DNA of 64,000 nucleotides from Rhipicephalus microplus (lineage: Eukaryota > Arthropoda > Arachnida > Ixodida > Ixodidae). Shown here piece by piece: positions 13,241-27,519 of this stretch. Where the stretch lies: assembly GCF_043290135.1 (NCBI RefSeq), contig NC_134707.1, forward strand, positions 142,167,319-142,231,318, in the 5' to 3' direction. The position numbers and the translations under genes are program-made. Each line of letters begins with the position of its first letter. Position 1 is the stretch's first letter. The notes below the pieces were generated by a model. The model had not been told where the DNA came from and searched no databases. It worked only from the letters and a program-made list of their open reading frames with translations.

Positions 13241-14060
13241 ACTCCGCAACTAGAAACTCCACAGCTAGAAACTCCACAACTTGAGACTTCGCAAATAGAA
13301 ACTCGTCAACTAGAAACTCAATAACTAGAAACTCCGCAGCTAGAAATTCCACAACTAGAATCTCCACAGCTTGAGAGTTCGCAACTAGAAACCCCACAAC
13401 TAGAAACTCCACAACTAGAGACTCCACAACTAGAAACTCCATCACTAGAAACTCCACAATTACGAACCTCACAACTAGAAACTCAACAACTAGAAACTCC
13501 GCAACTGGAAACTCCACAGCAAGAAACTCCACAACTAGAAACACCACATCTAGAAACTCCGCAACAACAAACTCTGCAACTAGAAACTCCACAACCAGAA
13601 TTTCTACAGCTAGAGACTCAACAACTAGAAACTCCTCAACTAAAAGCTCCACAACTAGACACTCCACAACTTGAAACTCCGCAACTAGAAACCCGACAAC
13701 TAGAAACTCAACAACTAGAAACTCGACATGTATAAATTCCTCAACTTGAAACTCCACAACTAAAACTCCACTACTAGAAACTCCGCAGCTAGAAACTCCG
13801 CAACTAGAAACTCCCCAACTAGAAACTCTGCAACTCAAAACTCTGCAACTAGAAAATCCACAGCTAGAAACTCCACAACTTGAAACACCACAACTAAATA
13901 CTCCACAACTACAAATGCCACAACTAGAAACTCCACAACTAGAAACTACGCAACTACAAACTCCGCAACTAGAAACTCCACAGCTAAAAACTCCACAACT
14001 TGAGAATTCGCAACAAGAAACTCGGCAACTAGAATCTCCAAAACTAAAAACTCTGCAACT
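13241..14060 (+). repeat. Module shared with 55.2 and 60.1 kb
   Basis: The order of variants from about 13,260 to 13,920 reappears about 42 kb away at ~55.2-55.87 kb (offset near 41,948) and again 4,854 bp further at ~60.06-60.73 kb. Shared rare features include ACTCAATAACTAG, the CTTGAGAGTTCGC monomer, CCACAATTACGAACC, and GACATGTATAAATTCC, where the family at 16.3, 21.2, 23.5, 28.9, 31.9, 35.1 and 38.4 kb has GACATCTATAAATT. The exact sharing of CATG links these distant copies more closely to each other than to nearer modules. Confidence 0.8.
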
Positions 14061-15539
14061 AGAAACTACGCAACTACAAACTCCGCAACTAGAAACTCCA
14101 CAGCTAGAAACTCCACAACTTGAGACTTCACAAATAGAAACTCGTCAACTAGAAACTCAACAACTAGAAACTCCACAGCTAGAAACTCCGCAACTAGAGA
14201 CTCCACAACTAGAAACTCCACCACTATAAATTCCACAACTACAAACCTCACAACTAGAAACTCCATAACTAGAAACTTCGCAACTAGAAACTCCACAGCC
14301 AGATACTTTACAACTAGAAAAACCACATCTAGAAACTCCGCAACAACAAACTCTGCAACTAGAAACTCCACAACTAGAATTTCCACAGCTAGAGACTCAA
14401 CAACTAGAGACTCCTCAACTAAAAGCTCCACAACTAGACACTCCACAACTAGAAACTCCGCAACTAGAACCCCGACAACTAGAAACTCAACAACTACAAA
14501 CTCCACATCATTAAATTCCTCAACTTGAAACTCCACAACTAGAAACTCCACAACTAGAAACTCCACAACTAGAAACTCAACAGCTAGAAACTCCCTTACT
14601 AGAAACTCCACAACTAGAAACTCTGCAGCTAGAAACTCCGCAACTAGAAACTCTGCAAATAGAAACTCCGCAACTAGAAACTCCACAGCTAGAAACCCCT
14701 CAACTATAAACTTCACAACTAGAAACTCAACAACTAGAGACTGCACAACTAGACACTCCACAACTAGAAACTCCGCAGCTAGAAACTCTGCAACTAGAAA
14801 ATCCACAACTTGAAACTCTGCAACTCGAAACTCTGCAACTAGAAAATCCACAAATATAAACTCAAGTAGAAACTCCTCAACTGGAAACTCCGCAACTAGA
14901 AACTCCGCAACTAGAAACTCCGCAACTAGAAACTCCGCAACTAGAAAATCCACAACTAGAAACTTCACAACTAGAAACTCCCCAACAAGAAACTCCACAA
15001 CTAGAAACTCCACAACTACAAACCCCACAACTAGCAACTCCACAACTAGGAACTCTGAAAATAGAAAATCTACAACAAGCAACTCGAAAACTAAAAACTC
15101 CAACTAGAAACTCTACAACTAGAGACTCCACAACTAAGAACTCCAAAATTGAGACTCCGCCACTAGAAACTACACAGATTGAAATTCCACAACTAGAAAC
15201 TCCACAACTGGAAACTCCGCAACTAGAAACTCTGCAACTAGAAACTTTACAGCTAGAAGTTCCACAACTTGAGACTTCGCAAATAGAAACTCGTCAACTG
15301 GAAACTCAACCACTAGAAACTCAACAGCTAGAAACTCCACAACTAGAAACTCCACAACTTGAAACCCAACAAATAGATACTCCACAACTACAGACTCCAC
15401 GACTTGAAACACCACAACTAGATACTCCGCAATTACAAATTCCGCAACTAGAAACTCCACATATAGAAACTCCTCAAATAGAAACTCCCCACTAGAAACT
15501 TCACAACTAGAATCTCTGACACTAGAAACTCCGTAACTA

Positions 15540-18500
15540 GAAACTCCACAGCTAGAAACTCCGCCACTAGAAACTACACAGCTAGAAACTCCACGACTTG
15601 AGACTTCGCAACAAGAAACTCCACAACTAGAAACTCCTCAACTAGAAACTCCCCAACTAGAAACTCCACAACTAGATTCTCCACAACTACAAATTCCACA
15701 ACTAGAAACTCCAAAACTAGAAACTCCACAACTAGAAACTCCGCCACTAGAAACTACACAGCTAGAAACTCCACAACTCTAGACTTCGCCACAAGAAACT
15801 CGGCAACTAGAATCTCCACAACTAGAAACTCTGCAACTAGAAACTCCGCAACTAGAAACTCCACAGCTAGAAACTCCACAACTTGAGACTTCGCAAATAG
15901 AAACTCGTCAACTAGAAACTCAATAACTAGAAACTCCACAGCTTGAAACTCCACAACTAGAAACTCCGCAACTTGAGAGTTCGCAACTAGAAACTCCACA
16001 ACTAGAAACTCCACAACTATAGACTCCACAACTAGAAACTCCACCACTAGAAACTCCACAATTACGAACCTCACAACTAGAAACTCAACAACTAGAAACT
16101 CCGCAACTGGAAACTCCACAGCAAGAAACTCCACAACTAGAAACACCACATCTAGAAACTCCGCAACAACAAACTCTGCAACTAGAAACTCCACAACCAG
16201 AATTTCTACAGCTACAGACTCAACAACTAGAAACTCCTCAACTAAAAGATCCACAACTAGACACTCCACAACTAGAAACTCCGCAACTAGAAACCCGACA
16301 ACTAGAAACTCAACAACTAGAAACTCGACATCTATAAATTTCTCAACTTGAAACTCCACAACTAAAACTCCACTACTAGAAACTCCGCAGCTAGAAACTC
16401 CGCAACTAGAAACTCCCCAACTAGAAACCCTGCAACTCAAAAATCTGCAACTAGAAAATCCACAGCTAGAAACTCCACAACTTGAAACACCACAACTAAA
16501 TACTCCACAACTACAAATTCCAACAATTCCACAACTAGAAACTCCACAACTAGAAATTCCGCAACTAGAAACTCCGCAACTAGAAACTCCACAGCTAAAA
16601 ACTCCACAACTTGAGAATTCGCAACAAGAAACTCGGCAACTAGAATCTCCACAACTAAAAACTCTGCAACTAGAAACTACGCAACTAAAAACTCCGCAAC
16701 TAGAAACTACGCAACTAAAAACTCCGCAACTAGAAACTCCACAGCTAGAAACTCCACAACTTGAGACTTCACAAATAGAAACTCGTCAACTAGAAACTCA
16801 ACAACTAGAAACTCCACAGCTTGAAACTCCACAACTAGAAACTCCGCAACTTGAGAGTTCGCAACTAGAAACTCCACAACTAGAAACTCCACAACTAGAA
16901 ACTCCACAACTAGAAACTCCACCACTAGAAATTCCACAACTACAAACCTCACAACTAGAAACTCCATAACTAAAAACTTCGCAACTGGAAACTCCACAGC
17001 CAGATACTTTACAACTAGAAAAACCACATCTAGAAACTCCGCAACAACAAACTCTGCAACTAGAAACTCCACAACTAGAATTTCCACAGCTAGAGACTCA
17101 GCAACTAGAGACTCCTCAACTAAAAGCTCCACAACTAGACACTCCACAACTAGAAACTCCGCAACTAGAAACCCGACAACTAGAAACTCAACAACTACAA
17201 ACTCCACACCTATAAATTCCTCAACTTGAAACTCCACAACTAAAACTCCACAACTAGAAACTCCACAACTAGAAACTCCAGAACTAGAAACTCCGCAACT
17301 AGAAACTCCCTTACTAGAAACTCCACAACTAGAAACTCCACAACTAGAAACTCTGCAGCTAGAAACTCCGCAGCTAGAAACTCTGCAAATAGAAACTCCG
17401 CAACTAGAAACTCCACAGCTAGAAACCCCTCAACTATAAACTTCACAACTAGAAACTCAACAACTAGAGACTGCACAACTAGACACTCCGCAACTAGAAA
17501 CTCCGCAGCTAGAAACTCTGCAACTAGAAAATCCACAACTTGAAACTCTGCAACTCGAAACTCTGCAACTAGCAAATCCACAAATATAAACTCAAGTAGA
17601 AACTCCCCAACTGGAAACTCCGCAACTAGAAACTCCGCAACTAGAAACTCCGCAACTAGAAACTCCGCAACTAGAAAATCCACAACTAGAAACTTCACAA
17701 CTAGAAACTCCCCAACAAGAAACTCCACAACTAGAAACTCCACAACTAGAAACTCCACAACTAGAGACTGCACAACTAGAGACTTTGCATTTAGAAACTC
17801 CTCAGATAGAAACTATACAACTAGAAACTCCACGACTAGAGATTCCATAAGTATAAACTCCAGAGCTAAAATTTCCACAACTACAAACCCCACAACTAGC
17901 AACTCCACAACTAGGAACTCTGAAAATAGAAAATCTACAACAAGGAACTCGAAAACTAAAAACTCCAACTAGAAACTCTACAACTAGAGACTCCACAACT
18001 AAGAACTCCAAAATTGAGACTCCGCCACTAGAAACTACACAGATTGAAATTCCACAACTAGAAACTCCACAACTGGAAACTCCGCAACTAGAAATTCTGC
18101 AACTAGAAACTTTACAGCTAGAAGTTCCACAACTTGAGACTTCGCAAATAGAAACTCGTCAACTGGAAACTCAACCACTAGAAACTCAACAGCTAGAAAC
18201 TCCACAACTAGAAACTCCACAACTTGAAACCCAACAAATAGATACTCCACAACTACAGACTCCACGACTTGAAACACCACAACTAGATACTCCGCAATTA
18301 CAAATTCCGCTACTAGAAACTCCACAACTAGAAACTCCTCAAATAGAAACTCCCCACTAGAAACTTCACAACTAGAATCTCTGACACTAGAAACTCCGCA
18401 ACTAGAAACTCCACAGCTAGAAACTCCACAACTATAAACTTCACAACTAGCAACTCAACAACTAGAGACTGCACAACTAGAGACTCCGCCACTTGAAACT

Positions 18501-20030
18501 CCACACCTAGTAACTCCGCAACTAGAAACTCCACAACAAGAAACTCCGCCACTAGAAGCTCCACAACTAGAAAACTCGGCAACTACAAACTCTGCAACTA
18601 GAAACTCCGCAACTAGAAACTCCACAGCTAGAAACTCCACAACTTGAAACACCACAACTAGATACTCCACAACTACAAAATCCACAACTAGAAACTCCAC
18701 AACTAGAAACACCACATCTAGAAACTCCACAACAACAAACTCTGCAACCAGAAACTCCACAACTAGAATTTCCACAGCTAGAGACTCAACAACTAGAGGC
18801 TCCTCAACTAAAAGCTCCACAACTAGAAACTCCACAACTAGAAACTCCGCAACTTGAAACCCGACAACTAGAAACTCAACAACTAGAAACTCAACACCTA
18901 TAAATTCCTCAACTTGAAACTCCACAACTAAAACTCCACAACTAGAAACCCCTCAACTATAAACTTCACAACTAGAAACTCAACAACTAGAGACTGCACA
19001 ACTAGAGGCTCCGTAACTAGAAACTCCGCAGCTAGAAACTCCGCAACTAGAAACTTCACAACTTGAAACTCTGCAACTCAAAACTCTGCAACTAGAAAAT
19101 CCACAGCTAGAAACTCCACAACTTGAAACACCACAACTAGAAACTCCGCAACTAGAAACTCCACAGCTAAAAACTCCACAACTTGAGAATTCGCAACAAG
19201 AAACTCGGCAACTAGAATCTCCACAAATAAAAACTCTGCAACTAGAAACTACGCAACTACAAACTCCGCAACTAGAAACTCAACAGCTAGAAACTCCACA
19301 ACTTGAGACTTCGCAAATAGAAACTCGTCAACTAGAAACTCAACAACTAGAAACTCCACAGCTAGAAACTCCGCAACTTGAGAGTTCGCCACTAGAAACT
19401 CCACAACTAGAAACTCCACAACTAGAGACTCCACAACTAGAAACTCCACCACTAGAAATTCCACAACTACAAACCTCACAACTAGAAACTCCATAACTAG
19501 AAACTTCGCAACTGGAAACTCCACAGCCAGATACTTTACAACTAGAAAAACCACATCTAGAAACTCCGCAACAACAAACTCTGCAACTAGAAACTCCACA
19601 ACTAGAATTTCCACAGCTAGAGACTCAACAACTAGAGACTCCTCAACTAAAAGCTCCACAACTAGACACTCCACAACTAGAAACTCCGCAACTAGATACC
19701 CGACAACTAGAAACTCAACAACTACAAACTCCACACCTATAAATTCCTCAACTTGAAACTCCACAACTAGAAACTCCACAACTAGAAACTCCACAACTAG
19801 AAACTCCGCAACTAGAAACTCCCTTACTAGAAACTCCGCAACTAGAAACTCTGCAGCTAGAAACTCCGCAACTAGAAACTCTGCAAATAGAAACTCCGCA
19901 ACTAGAAACTCCACAGCTAGAAACCCCTCAACTATAAACTTCACCACTAGAAACTCAACAATTAGAGACTGCACAACTAGACACTCCACAACTAGAAAAT
20001 CCGCAGCTAGAAACTCTGCAACTAGAAAAT
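15540..20030 (+). repeat. ~7.1-kb super-unit, first of a pair (matches 22.85-27.1 kb)
   Basis: Within the 2.4-kb domain this stretch matches 22.85-27.1 kb better than it matches its direct neighbours. The offset is 7,163 at 16.44-16.65 kb, 7,133 at 16.71-17.2 kb, 7,118 at 17.8-18.93 kb, 7,178 at 19.25-19.5 kb and 7,103 from 19.6 kb. Every step is a multiple of 15 bp (30, 15, 60, 75). The super-period equals three 2.4-kb units: 2,347 + 2,400 + 2,371 = 7,118. This is a third level of organisation above the monomer and the 2.4-kb HOR. Confidence 0.82.
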
Positions 20031-22430
20031 CCCAACTTGAAACTCTGCAACTCGAAACTCCGCAACTAGAAAATCCACAAATATAAACTAAAGTAGAAAC
20101 TCCTCAACTGGAAACTCCGCAACTAGAAACTCTGCAACTAGAAACTCCGCAACTAGAAAATCCACAACTAGAAACTTCACAACTAGAAACTCCCCAACAA
20201 GAAACTCCACAACTAGAAACTCCACAACTAGAAACTCCACAACTAGAGACTGCACAACTAGGAACTCTGCAAATAGAAAATCTACAACAAGGAAGTCGAA
20301 AACTAAAAACTCTAACTAGAAACTCTACAACTAGAGACTCCACAACTAGGAACTCCAAAATTGAGACTCCGCAACTAGAAACTACACAGATTGAAATTCC
20401 ACCACTAGAAACTCCACAACTAGATTCTCCACAACTACAAATTCCACAACTAGAAACTCCACAACTAGAAACTCCACAACTAGAAACTCCGCCACTAGAA
20501 ACTACACAGCTAGAAACTCCACAACTTGAGACTTCGCAACAAGAAACTCCACAACTAGAAACTCCTCAACTAGAAACTCCCCAACTAGAAACTCCACAAC
20601 TAGATTCTCCACAACTACAAATTCCACAACTAGAAACTCCAAAACTAGAAACTCCACAACTAGAAACTCCGCCACTAGAAACTACACAGCTAGAAACTCC
20701 ACAACTTGAGACTTCGCCACAAGAAACTCGGCAACTAGAATCTCCACAACTAGAAACTCTGCAACTAGAAACTCCGCAACTAGAAACGCCACAGCTAGAA
20801 ACTCCACAACTTGAGACTTCGCAAATAGAAACTCGTCAACTAGAAACTCAATAACTAGAAACTCCGCAGCTAGAAATTCCACAACTAGAAACTCCACAGC
20901 TTGAGAGTTCGCAACTAGAAACCCCACAACTAGAAACTCCGCAACTATAGACTCCACAACTAGAAACTCCACCACTAGAAACTCCACAATTACGAACCTC
21001 ACAACTGGAAACTCAACAACTAGAAACTCCGCAACTGGAAACTCCACAGCAAGAAACTCCACAACTAGAAACACCACATCTAGAAACTCCGCAACAACAA
21101 ACTCTGCAACTAGAAACTCCACAACCAGAATTTCTACAGCTACAGACTCAACAACTAGAAACTCCTCAACTAAAAGCTCCACAACTAGACACTCCACAAC
21201 TAGAAACTCCGCAACTAGAAACCCGACAACTAGAAACTCAACAACTAGAAACTCGACATCTATAAATTCCTCAACTTGAAACTCCACAACTAAAACTCCA
21301 CTACTAGAAACTCCGCAGCTAGAAACTCCGCAACTAGAAACTCCCCAACTAGAAACTCTGCAACTCAAAAATCTGCAACTAGAAAATCCACAGCTAGAAA
21401 CTCCACAACTTGAAACACCACAACTAAATACTCCACAACTACAAATTCCAACAATTCCACAACTAGAAACTCCACAACTAGAAATTCCGCAACTAGAAAC
21501 TCCGCAACTAGAAACTCCACAGCTAAAAACTCCACAACTTGAGAATTCGCAACAAGAAACTCGGCAACTAGAATCTCCACAACTAAAAACTCTGCAACTA
21601 GAAACTACGCAACTACAAACTCCGCAACTAGAAACTCCACAGCTAGAAACTCCACAACTTGAGACTTCACAAATAGAAACTCGTCAACTAGAAACTCAAC
21701 AACTAGAAACTCCACAGCTAGAAACTCCACAACTAGAAACTCCGCAACTTGAGAGTTCGCAACTAGAAACTCCACAACTAGAAACTCCACAACTAGAGAC
21801 TCCACAACTAGAAACTCCACCACTAGAAATTCCACAACTACAAACCTCACAACTAGAAACTCCATAACTAGAAACTTCGCAACTGGAAACTCCACAGCCA
21901 GATACTTTACAACTAGAAAAACCACATCTAGAAACTCCACAACAACAAACTCTGCAACTAGAAACTCCACAACTAGAATTTCCACAGCTAGAGACTCAAC
22001 AACTAGAGACTCCTCAACTAAAAGCTCCACAACTAGACACTCCACAACTAGACACTCCGCAACTAGATACCCGACAACTAGAAACTCAACAACTACAAAC
22101 TCCACACCTATAAATTCCTCAACTTGAAACTCCACAACTAAAACTCCACAACTAGAAACTCCACAACTAGAAACTCCACAACTAGAAACTCCGCAACTAG
22201 AAACTCCCTTACTAGAAACTCCACAACTAGAAACTCTGCAGCTAGAAACTCCGCAACTAGAAACTCTGCAAATAGAAACTCCGCAACTAGAAACTCCACA
22301 GCTAGAAACCCCTCAACTATAAACTTCACCACTAGAAACTCAACAATTAGAGACTGCACAACTAGACACTCCACAACTAGAAAATCCGCAGCTAGAAACT
22401 CTGCAACTAGAAAATCCCAACTTGAAACTC
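20030..22430 (+). repeat. 2,400-bp HOR copy (pairs with 22,430-24,660)
   Basis: The segment matches the next 2.4 kb at offset 2,385 for its first part, 2,400 after one extra monomer in the second copy (near 22.6 kb), and 2,235 after a 165-bp deletion (11 monomers) in the second copy. The deleted bases lie at about 20,860-21,025 here and are missing at about 23,260. Marker duplets at 20,421/20,601 and 22,821/23,001 agree. Divergence otherwise appears limited to occasional single bases. Confidence 0.85.
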
Positions 22431-24660
22431 TGCAACTCGAAACTCTGCAACTAGAAAATCCACAAATATAAACTAAAGTAGAAACTCCTCAACTGGAAAC
22501 TCCGCAACTAGAAACTCTGCAACTAGAAACTCCGCAACTAGAAAATCCACAACTAGAAACTTCACAACTAGAAACTCCCCAACAAGAAACTCCACAACTA
22601 GAAACTCCACAACTAGAAACTCCACAACTAGAAACTCCACAACTAGAGACTGCACAACTAGGAACTCTGCAAATAGAAAATCTACAACAAGGAAGTCGAA
22701 AACTAAAAACTCTAACTAGAAACTCTACAACTAGAGACTCCACAACTAGGAACTCCAAAATTGAGACTCCGCAACTAGAAACTACACAGATTGAAATTCC
22801 ACCACTAGAAACTCCACAACTAGATTCTCCACAACTACAAATTCCACAACTAGAAACTCCACAACTAGAAACTCCACAACTAGAAACTCCGCCACTAGAA
22901 ACTACACAGCTAGAAACTCCACAACTTGAGACTTCGCAACAAGAAACTCCACAACTAGAAACTCCTCAACTAGAAACTCCCCAACTAGAAACTCCACAAC
23001 TAGATTCTCCACAACTACAAATTCCACAACTAGAAACTCCAAAACTAGAAACTCCACAACTAGAAACTCCGCCACTAGAAACTACACAGCTAGAAACTCC
23101 ACAACTTGAGACTTCGCCACAAGAAACTCGGCAACTAGAATCTCCACAACTAGAAACTCTGCAACTAGAAACTCCGCAACTAGAAACGCCACAGCTAGAA
23201 ACTCCACAACTTGAGACTTCGCAAATAGAAACTCGTCAACTAGAAACTCAATAACTAGAAACTCCGCAACTGGAAACTCCACAGCAAGAAACTCCACAAC
23301 TAGAAACACCACATCTAGAAACTCCGCAACAACAAACTCTGCAACTAGAAACTCCACAACCAGAATTTCTACAGCTACAGACTCAACAACTAGAAACTCC
23401 TCAACTAAAAGCTCCACAACTAGACACTCCACAACTAGAAACTCCGCAACTAGAAACCCGACAACTAGAAACTCAACAACTAGAAACTCGACATCTATAA
23501 ATTCCTCAACTTGAAACTCCACAACTAAAACTCCACTACTAGAAACTCCGCAGCTAGAAACTCCGCAACTAGAAACTCCCCAACTAGAAACTCTGCAACT
23601 CAAAAATCTGCAACTAGAAAATCCACAGCTAGAAACTCCACAACTTGAAACACCACAACTAAATACTCCACAACTACAAATTCCAACAATTCCACAACTA
23701 GAAACTCCACAACTAGAAATTCCGCAACTAGAAACTCCGCAACTAGAAACTCCACAGCTAAAAACTCCACAACTTGAGAATTCGCAACAAGAAACTCGGC
23801 AACTAGAATCTCCACAACTAAAAACTCTGCAACTAGAAACTACGCAACTACAAACTCCGCAACTAGAAACTCCACAGCTAGAAACTCCACAACTTGAGAC
23901 TTCACAAATAGAAACTCGTCAACTAGAAACTCAACAACTAGAAACTCCACAGCTAGAAACTCCACAACTAGAAACTCCGCAACTTGAGAGTTCGCAACTA
24001 GAAACTCCACAACTAGAAACTCCACAACTAGAGACTCCACAACTAGAAACTCCACCACTAGAAATTCCACAACTACAAACCTCACAACTAGAAACTCCAT
24101 AACTAAAAACTTCGCAACTGGAAACTCCACAGCCAGATACTTTACAACTAGAAAAACCACATCTAGAAACTCCGCAACAACAAACTCTGCAACTAGAAAC
24201 TCCACAACTAGAATTTCCACAGCTAGAGACTCAACAACTAGAGACTCCTCAACTAAAAGCTCCACAACTAGACACTCCACAACTAGAAACTCCGCAACTA
24301 GAAACCCGACAACTAGAAACTCAACAACTACAAACTCCACACCTATAAATTCCTCAACTTGAAACTCCACAACTAAAACTCCACAACTAGAAACTCCACA
24401 ACTAGAAACTCCAAAACTAGAAACTCCGCAACTAGAAACTCCCTTACTAAAAACTCCACAACTAGAAACTCTGCAGCTAGAAACTCCACAGCTAGAAACT
24501 CTGCAAATAGAAACTCCGCAACTAGAAACTCCACAGCTAGAAACCCCTCAACTATAAACTTCACAACTAGAAACTCAACAACTAGAGACTGCACAACTAG
24601 ACACTCCGCAACTAGAAACTCCGCAGCTAGAAACTCTGCAACTAGAAAATCCACAACTTG
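22430..24660 (+). repeat. 2,235-bp HOR copy with an 11-monomer deletion
   Basis: This is the second copy of the 2,400-bp unit. Near 23,260 the text jumps from CAATAACTAGAAACTCCG straight to CAACTGGAAACTCC, skipping the 165 bp present at 20,860-21,025. The remainder runs in step with 20,030-22,430. Downstream, 23.84-26.04 kb also pairs with 16.71-18.93 kb, so this copy belongs to two nested periodicities at once. Confidence 0.85.
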
Positions 24661-27519
24661 AAACTCTGCAACTCGAAACTCTGCAACTAGCAAATCCACA
24701 AATATAAACTCAAGTAGAAACTCCCCAACTGGAAACTCCGCAACTAGAAACTCCGCAACTAGAAACTCCGCAACTAGAAACTCCGCAACTAGAAAATCCA
24801 CAACTAGAAACTTCACAACTAGAAACTCCCCAACAAGAAACTCCACAACTAGAAACTCCACAACTAGAAACTCCACAACTAGAGACTGCACAACTAGAGA
24901 CTTTGCATTTAGAAACTCCTCAGATAGAAACTACACAACTAGAAACTCCACGACTAGAGATGCCATAAGTATAAACTCCACAGCTAAAATTTCCACAACT
25001 ACAAACCCCACAACTAGCAACTCCACAACTAGGAACTCTGAAAATAGAAAATCTACAACAAGGAACTCGAAAACTAAAAACTCCAACTAGAAACTCTACA
25101 ACTAGAGACTCCACAACTAAGAACTCCAAAATTGAGACTCCGCCACTAGAAACTACACAGATTGAAATTCCACAACTAGAAACTCCACAACTGGAAACTC
25201 CGCAACTAGAAACTCTGCAACTAGAAACTTTACAGCTAGAAGTTCCACAACTTGAGACTTCGCAAATAGAAACTCGTCAACTGGAAACTCAACCACTAGA
25301 AACTCAACAGCTAGAAACTCCACAACTAGAAACTCCACAACTTGAAACCCAACAAATAGATACTCCACAACTACAGACTCCACGACTTGAAACACCACAA
25401 CTAGATACTCCGCAATTACAAATTCCGCAACTAGAAACTCCACAACTAGAAACTCCTCAAATAGAAACTCCCCACTAGAAACTTCACAACTAGAATCTCT
25501 GACACTAGAAACTCCGCAACTAGAAACTCCACAGCTAGAAACTCCACAACTATAAACTTCACAACTAGCAACTCAACAACTAGAGACTGCACAACTAGAG
25601 ACTCCGCCACTAGAAACTCCACACCTAGTAACTCCGCAACTAGAAACTCCACAACAAGAAACTCCGCCACTAGAAGCTCCACAACTAGAAAACTCGGCAA
25701 CTACAAACTCTGCAACTAGAAACTCCGCAACTAGAAACTCCACAGCTAGAAACTCCACAACTTGAAACACCACAACTAGATACTCCACAACTACAAAATC
25801 CACAACTAGAAACTCCACAACTAGAAACACCACATCTAGAAACTCCACAACAACAAACTCTGCAACCAGAAACTCCACAACTAGAATTTCCACAGCTAGA
25901 GACTCAACAACTAGAGGCTCCTCAACTAAAAGCTCCACAACTAGAAACTCCACAACTAGAAACTCCGCAACTTGAAACCCGACAACTAGAAACTCAACAA
26001 CTAGAAACTCCACACCTATAAATTCCTCAACTTGAAACTCCACAACTAAAACTCCACAACTAGAAACCCCTCAACTATAAACTTCACAACTAGAAACTCA
26101 ACAACTAGAGACTGCACAACTAGAGGCTCCGTAACTAGAAACTCCGCAGCTAGAAACTCCGCAACTAGAAACTTCACAACTTGAAACTCTGCAACTCAAA
26201 ACTATGCAACTAGAAAATCCACAGCTAGAAACTCCACAACTTGAAACACCACAACTAAATACTCCACAACTACAAATTCCACAACTAGAAACTCCACAAC
26301 TAGAAATTCCACAACTAGAAACTCCGCAACTAGAAACTCCACAGCTAAAAACTCCACAACTTGAGAATTCGCAACAAGAAACTCGGCAACTAGAATCTCC
26401 ACAAATAAAAACTCTGCAACTAGAAACTACGCAACTACAAACTCCGCAACTAGAAACTCAACAGCTAGAAACTCCACAACTTGAGACTTCGCAAATAGAA
26501 ACTCGTCAACTAGAAACTCAACAACTAGAAACTCCACAGCTAGAAACTCCGCAACTTGAGAGTTCGCCACTAGAAACTCCACAACTAGAAACTCCACAAC
26601 TAGAGACTCCACAACTAGAAACTCCACCACTAGAAATTCCACAACTACAAACCTCACAACTAGAAACTCCATAACTAGAAACTCTGCAACTAGAAACTCC
26701 ACAACTAGAATTTCCACAGCTAGAGACTCAACAACTAGAGACTCCTCAACTAAACGCTCCACAACTAGACACTCCACAACTAGAAACTCCGCAACTAGAT
26801 ACCCGACAACTAGAAACTCAACAACTACAAACTCCACACCTATAAATTCCTCAACTTGAAACTCCACAACTAAAACTCCACAACTAGAAACTCCACAACT
26901 AGAAACTCCACAACTAGAAACTCCGCAACTAGAAACTCCCTTACTAGAAACTCCGCAACTAGAAACTCTGCAGCTAGAAACTCCGCAACTAGAAACTCTG
27001 CAAATAGAAACTCCGCAACTAGAAACTCCACAGCTAGAAACCCCTCAACTATAAACTTCACAACTAGAAACTCAACAACTAGAGACTGCCCAACTAGACA
27101 CTCCACAACTAGAAACTCCGAAGCTAGAAAATCTGCAACTAGAAAATCCACAACTTGAAACTCTGCAACTCTAAACTCTGCAACTAGAAAATCCACAAAT
27201 ATAAACTCAAGTAGAAACTCCTCAACTGGAAACTCCGCAACCAGAAACTCCGCAACTAGAAACTCCGCAACTAGAAACTCCGCAACTGGAAAATCCACAA
27301 CTAGAAACTTCACAACTAGAAACTCCCCAACAAGAAACTCCACAACTAGAAACTCCACAACTAGAAACTCCACAACTAGAGACTGCACAACTAGGAAATC
27401 TGCAAATAGAAAATCTACAACAAGGAACTAAAAAACTAAAAACTCTAACTAGAAACTCTACAACTAGAGACTCCGCAACTAGGAACTCCAAAATTGAGAC
27501 TCCGCCATTAGAAACTACA

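Larger units (their letters stand above)
14061..27519 (+). repeat. Domain of ~2.4-kb higher-order repeats
   Basis: Two landmarks recur at similar intervals. GAGAATTC has its EcoRI hexamer at 14,004, 16,615, 19,187, 21,543, 23,778 and 26,365 (spacings 2,611, 2,572, 2,356, 2,235, 2,587). CAGATTGAAA occurs at 15,175, 18,040, 20,387, 22,787, 25,158 and 27,520 (spacings 2,865, 2,347, 2,400, 2,371, 2,362). Each unit carries the same ordered string of variants, including GATACTTTACAACTAG followed by GAAAAACCACATC at about 14.31, 17.01, 19.54, 21.91 and 24.15 kb. In the sixth unit this part is deleted near 26,675. Differences between units are mostly whole monomers. Confidence 0.9.
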
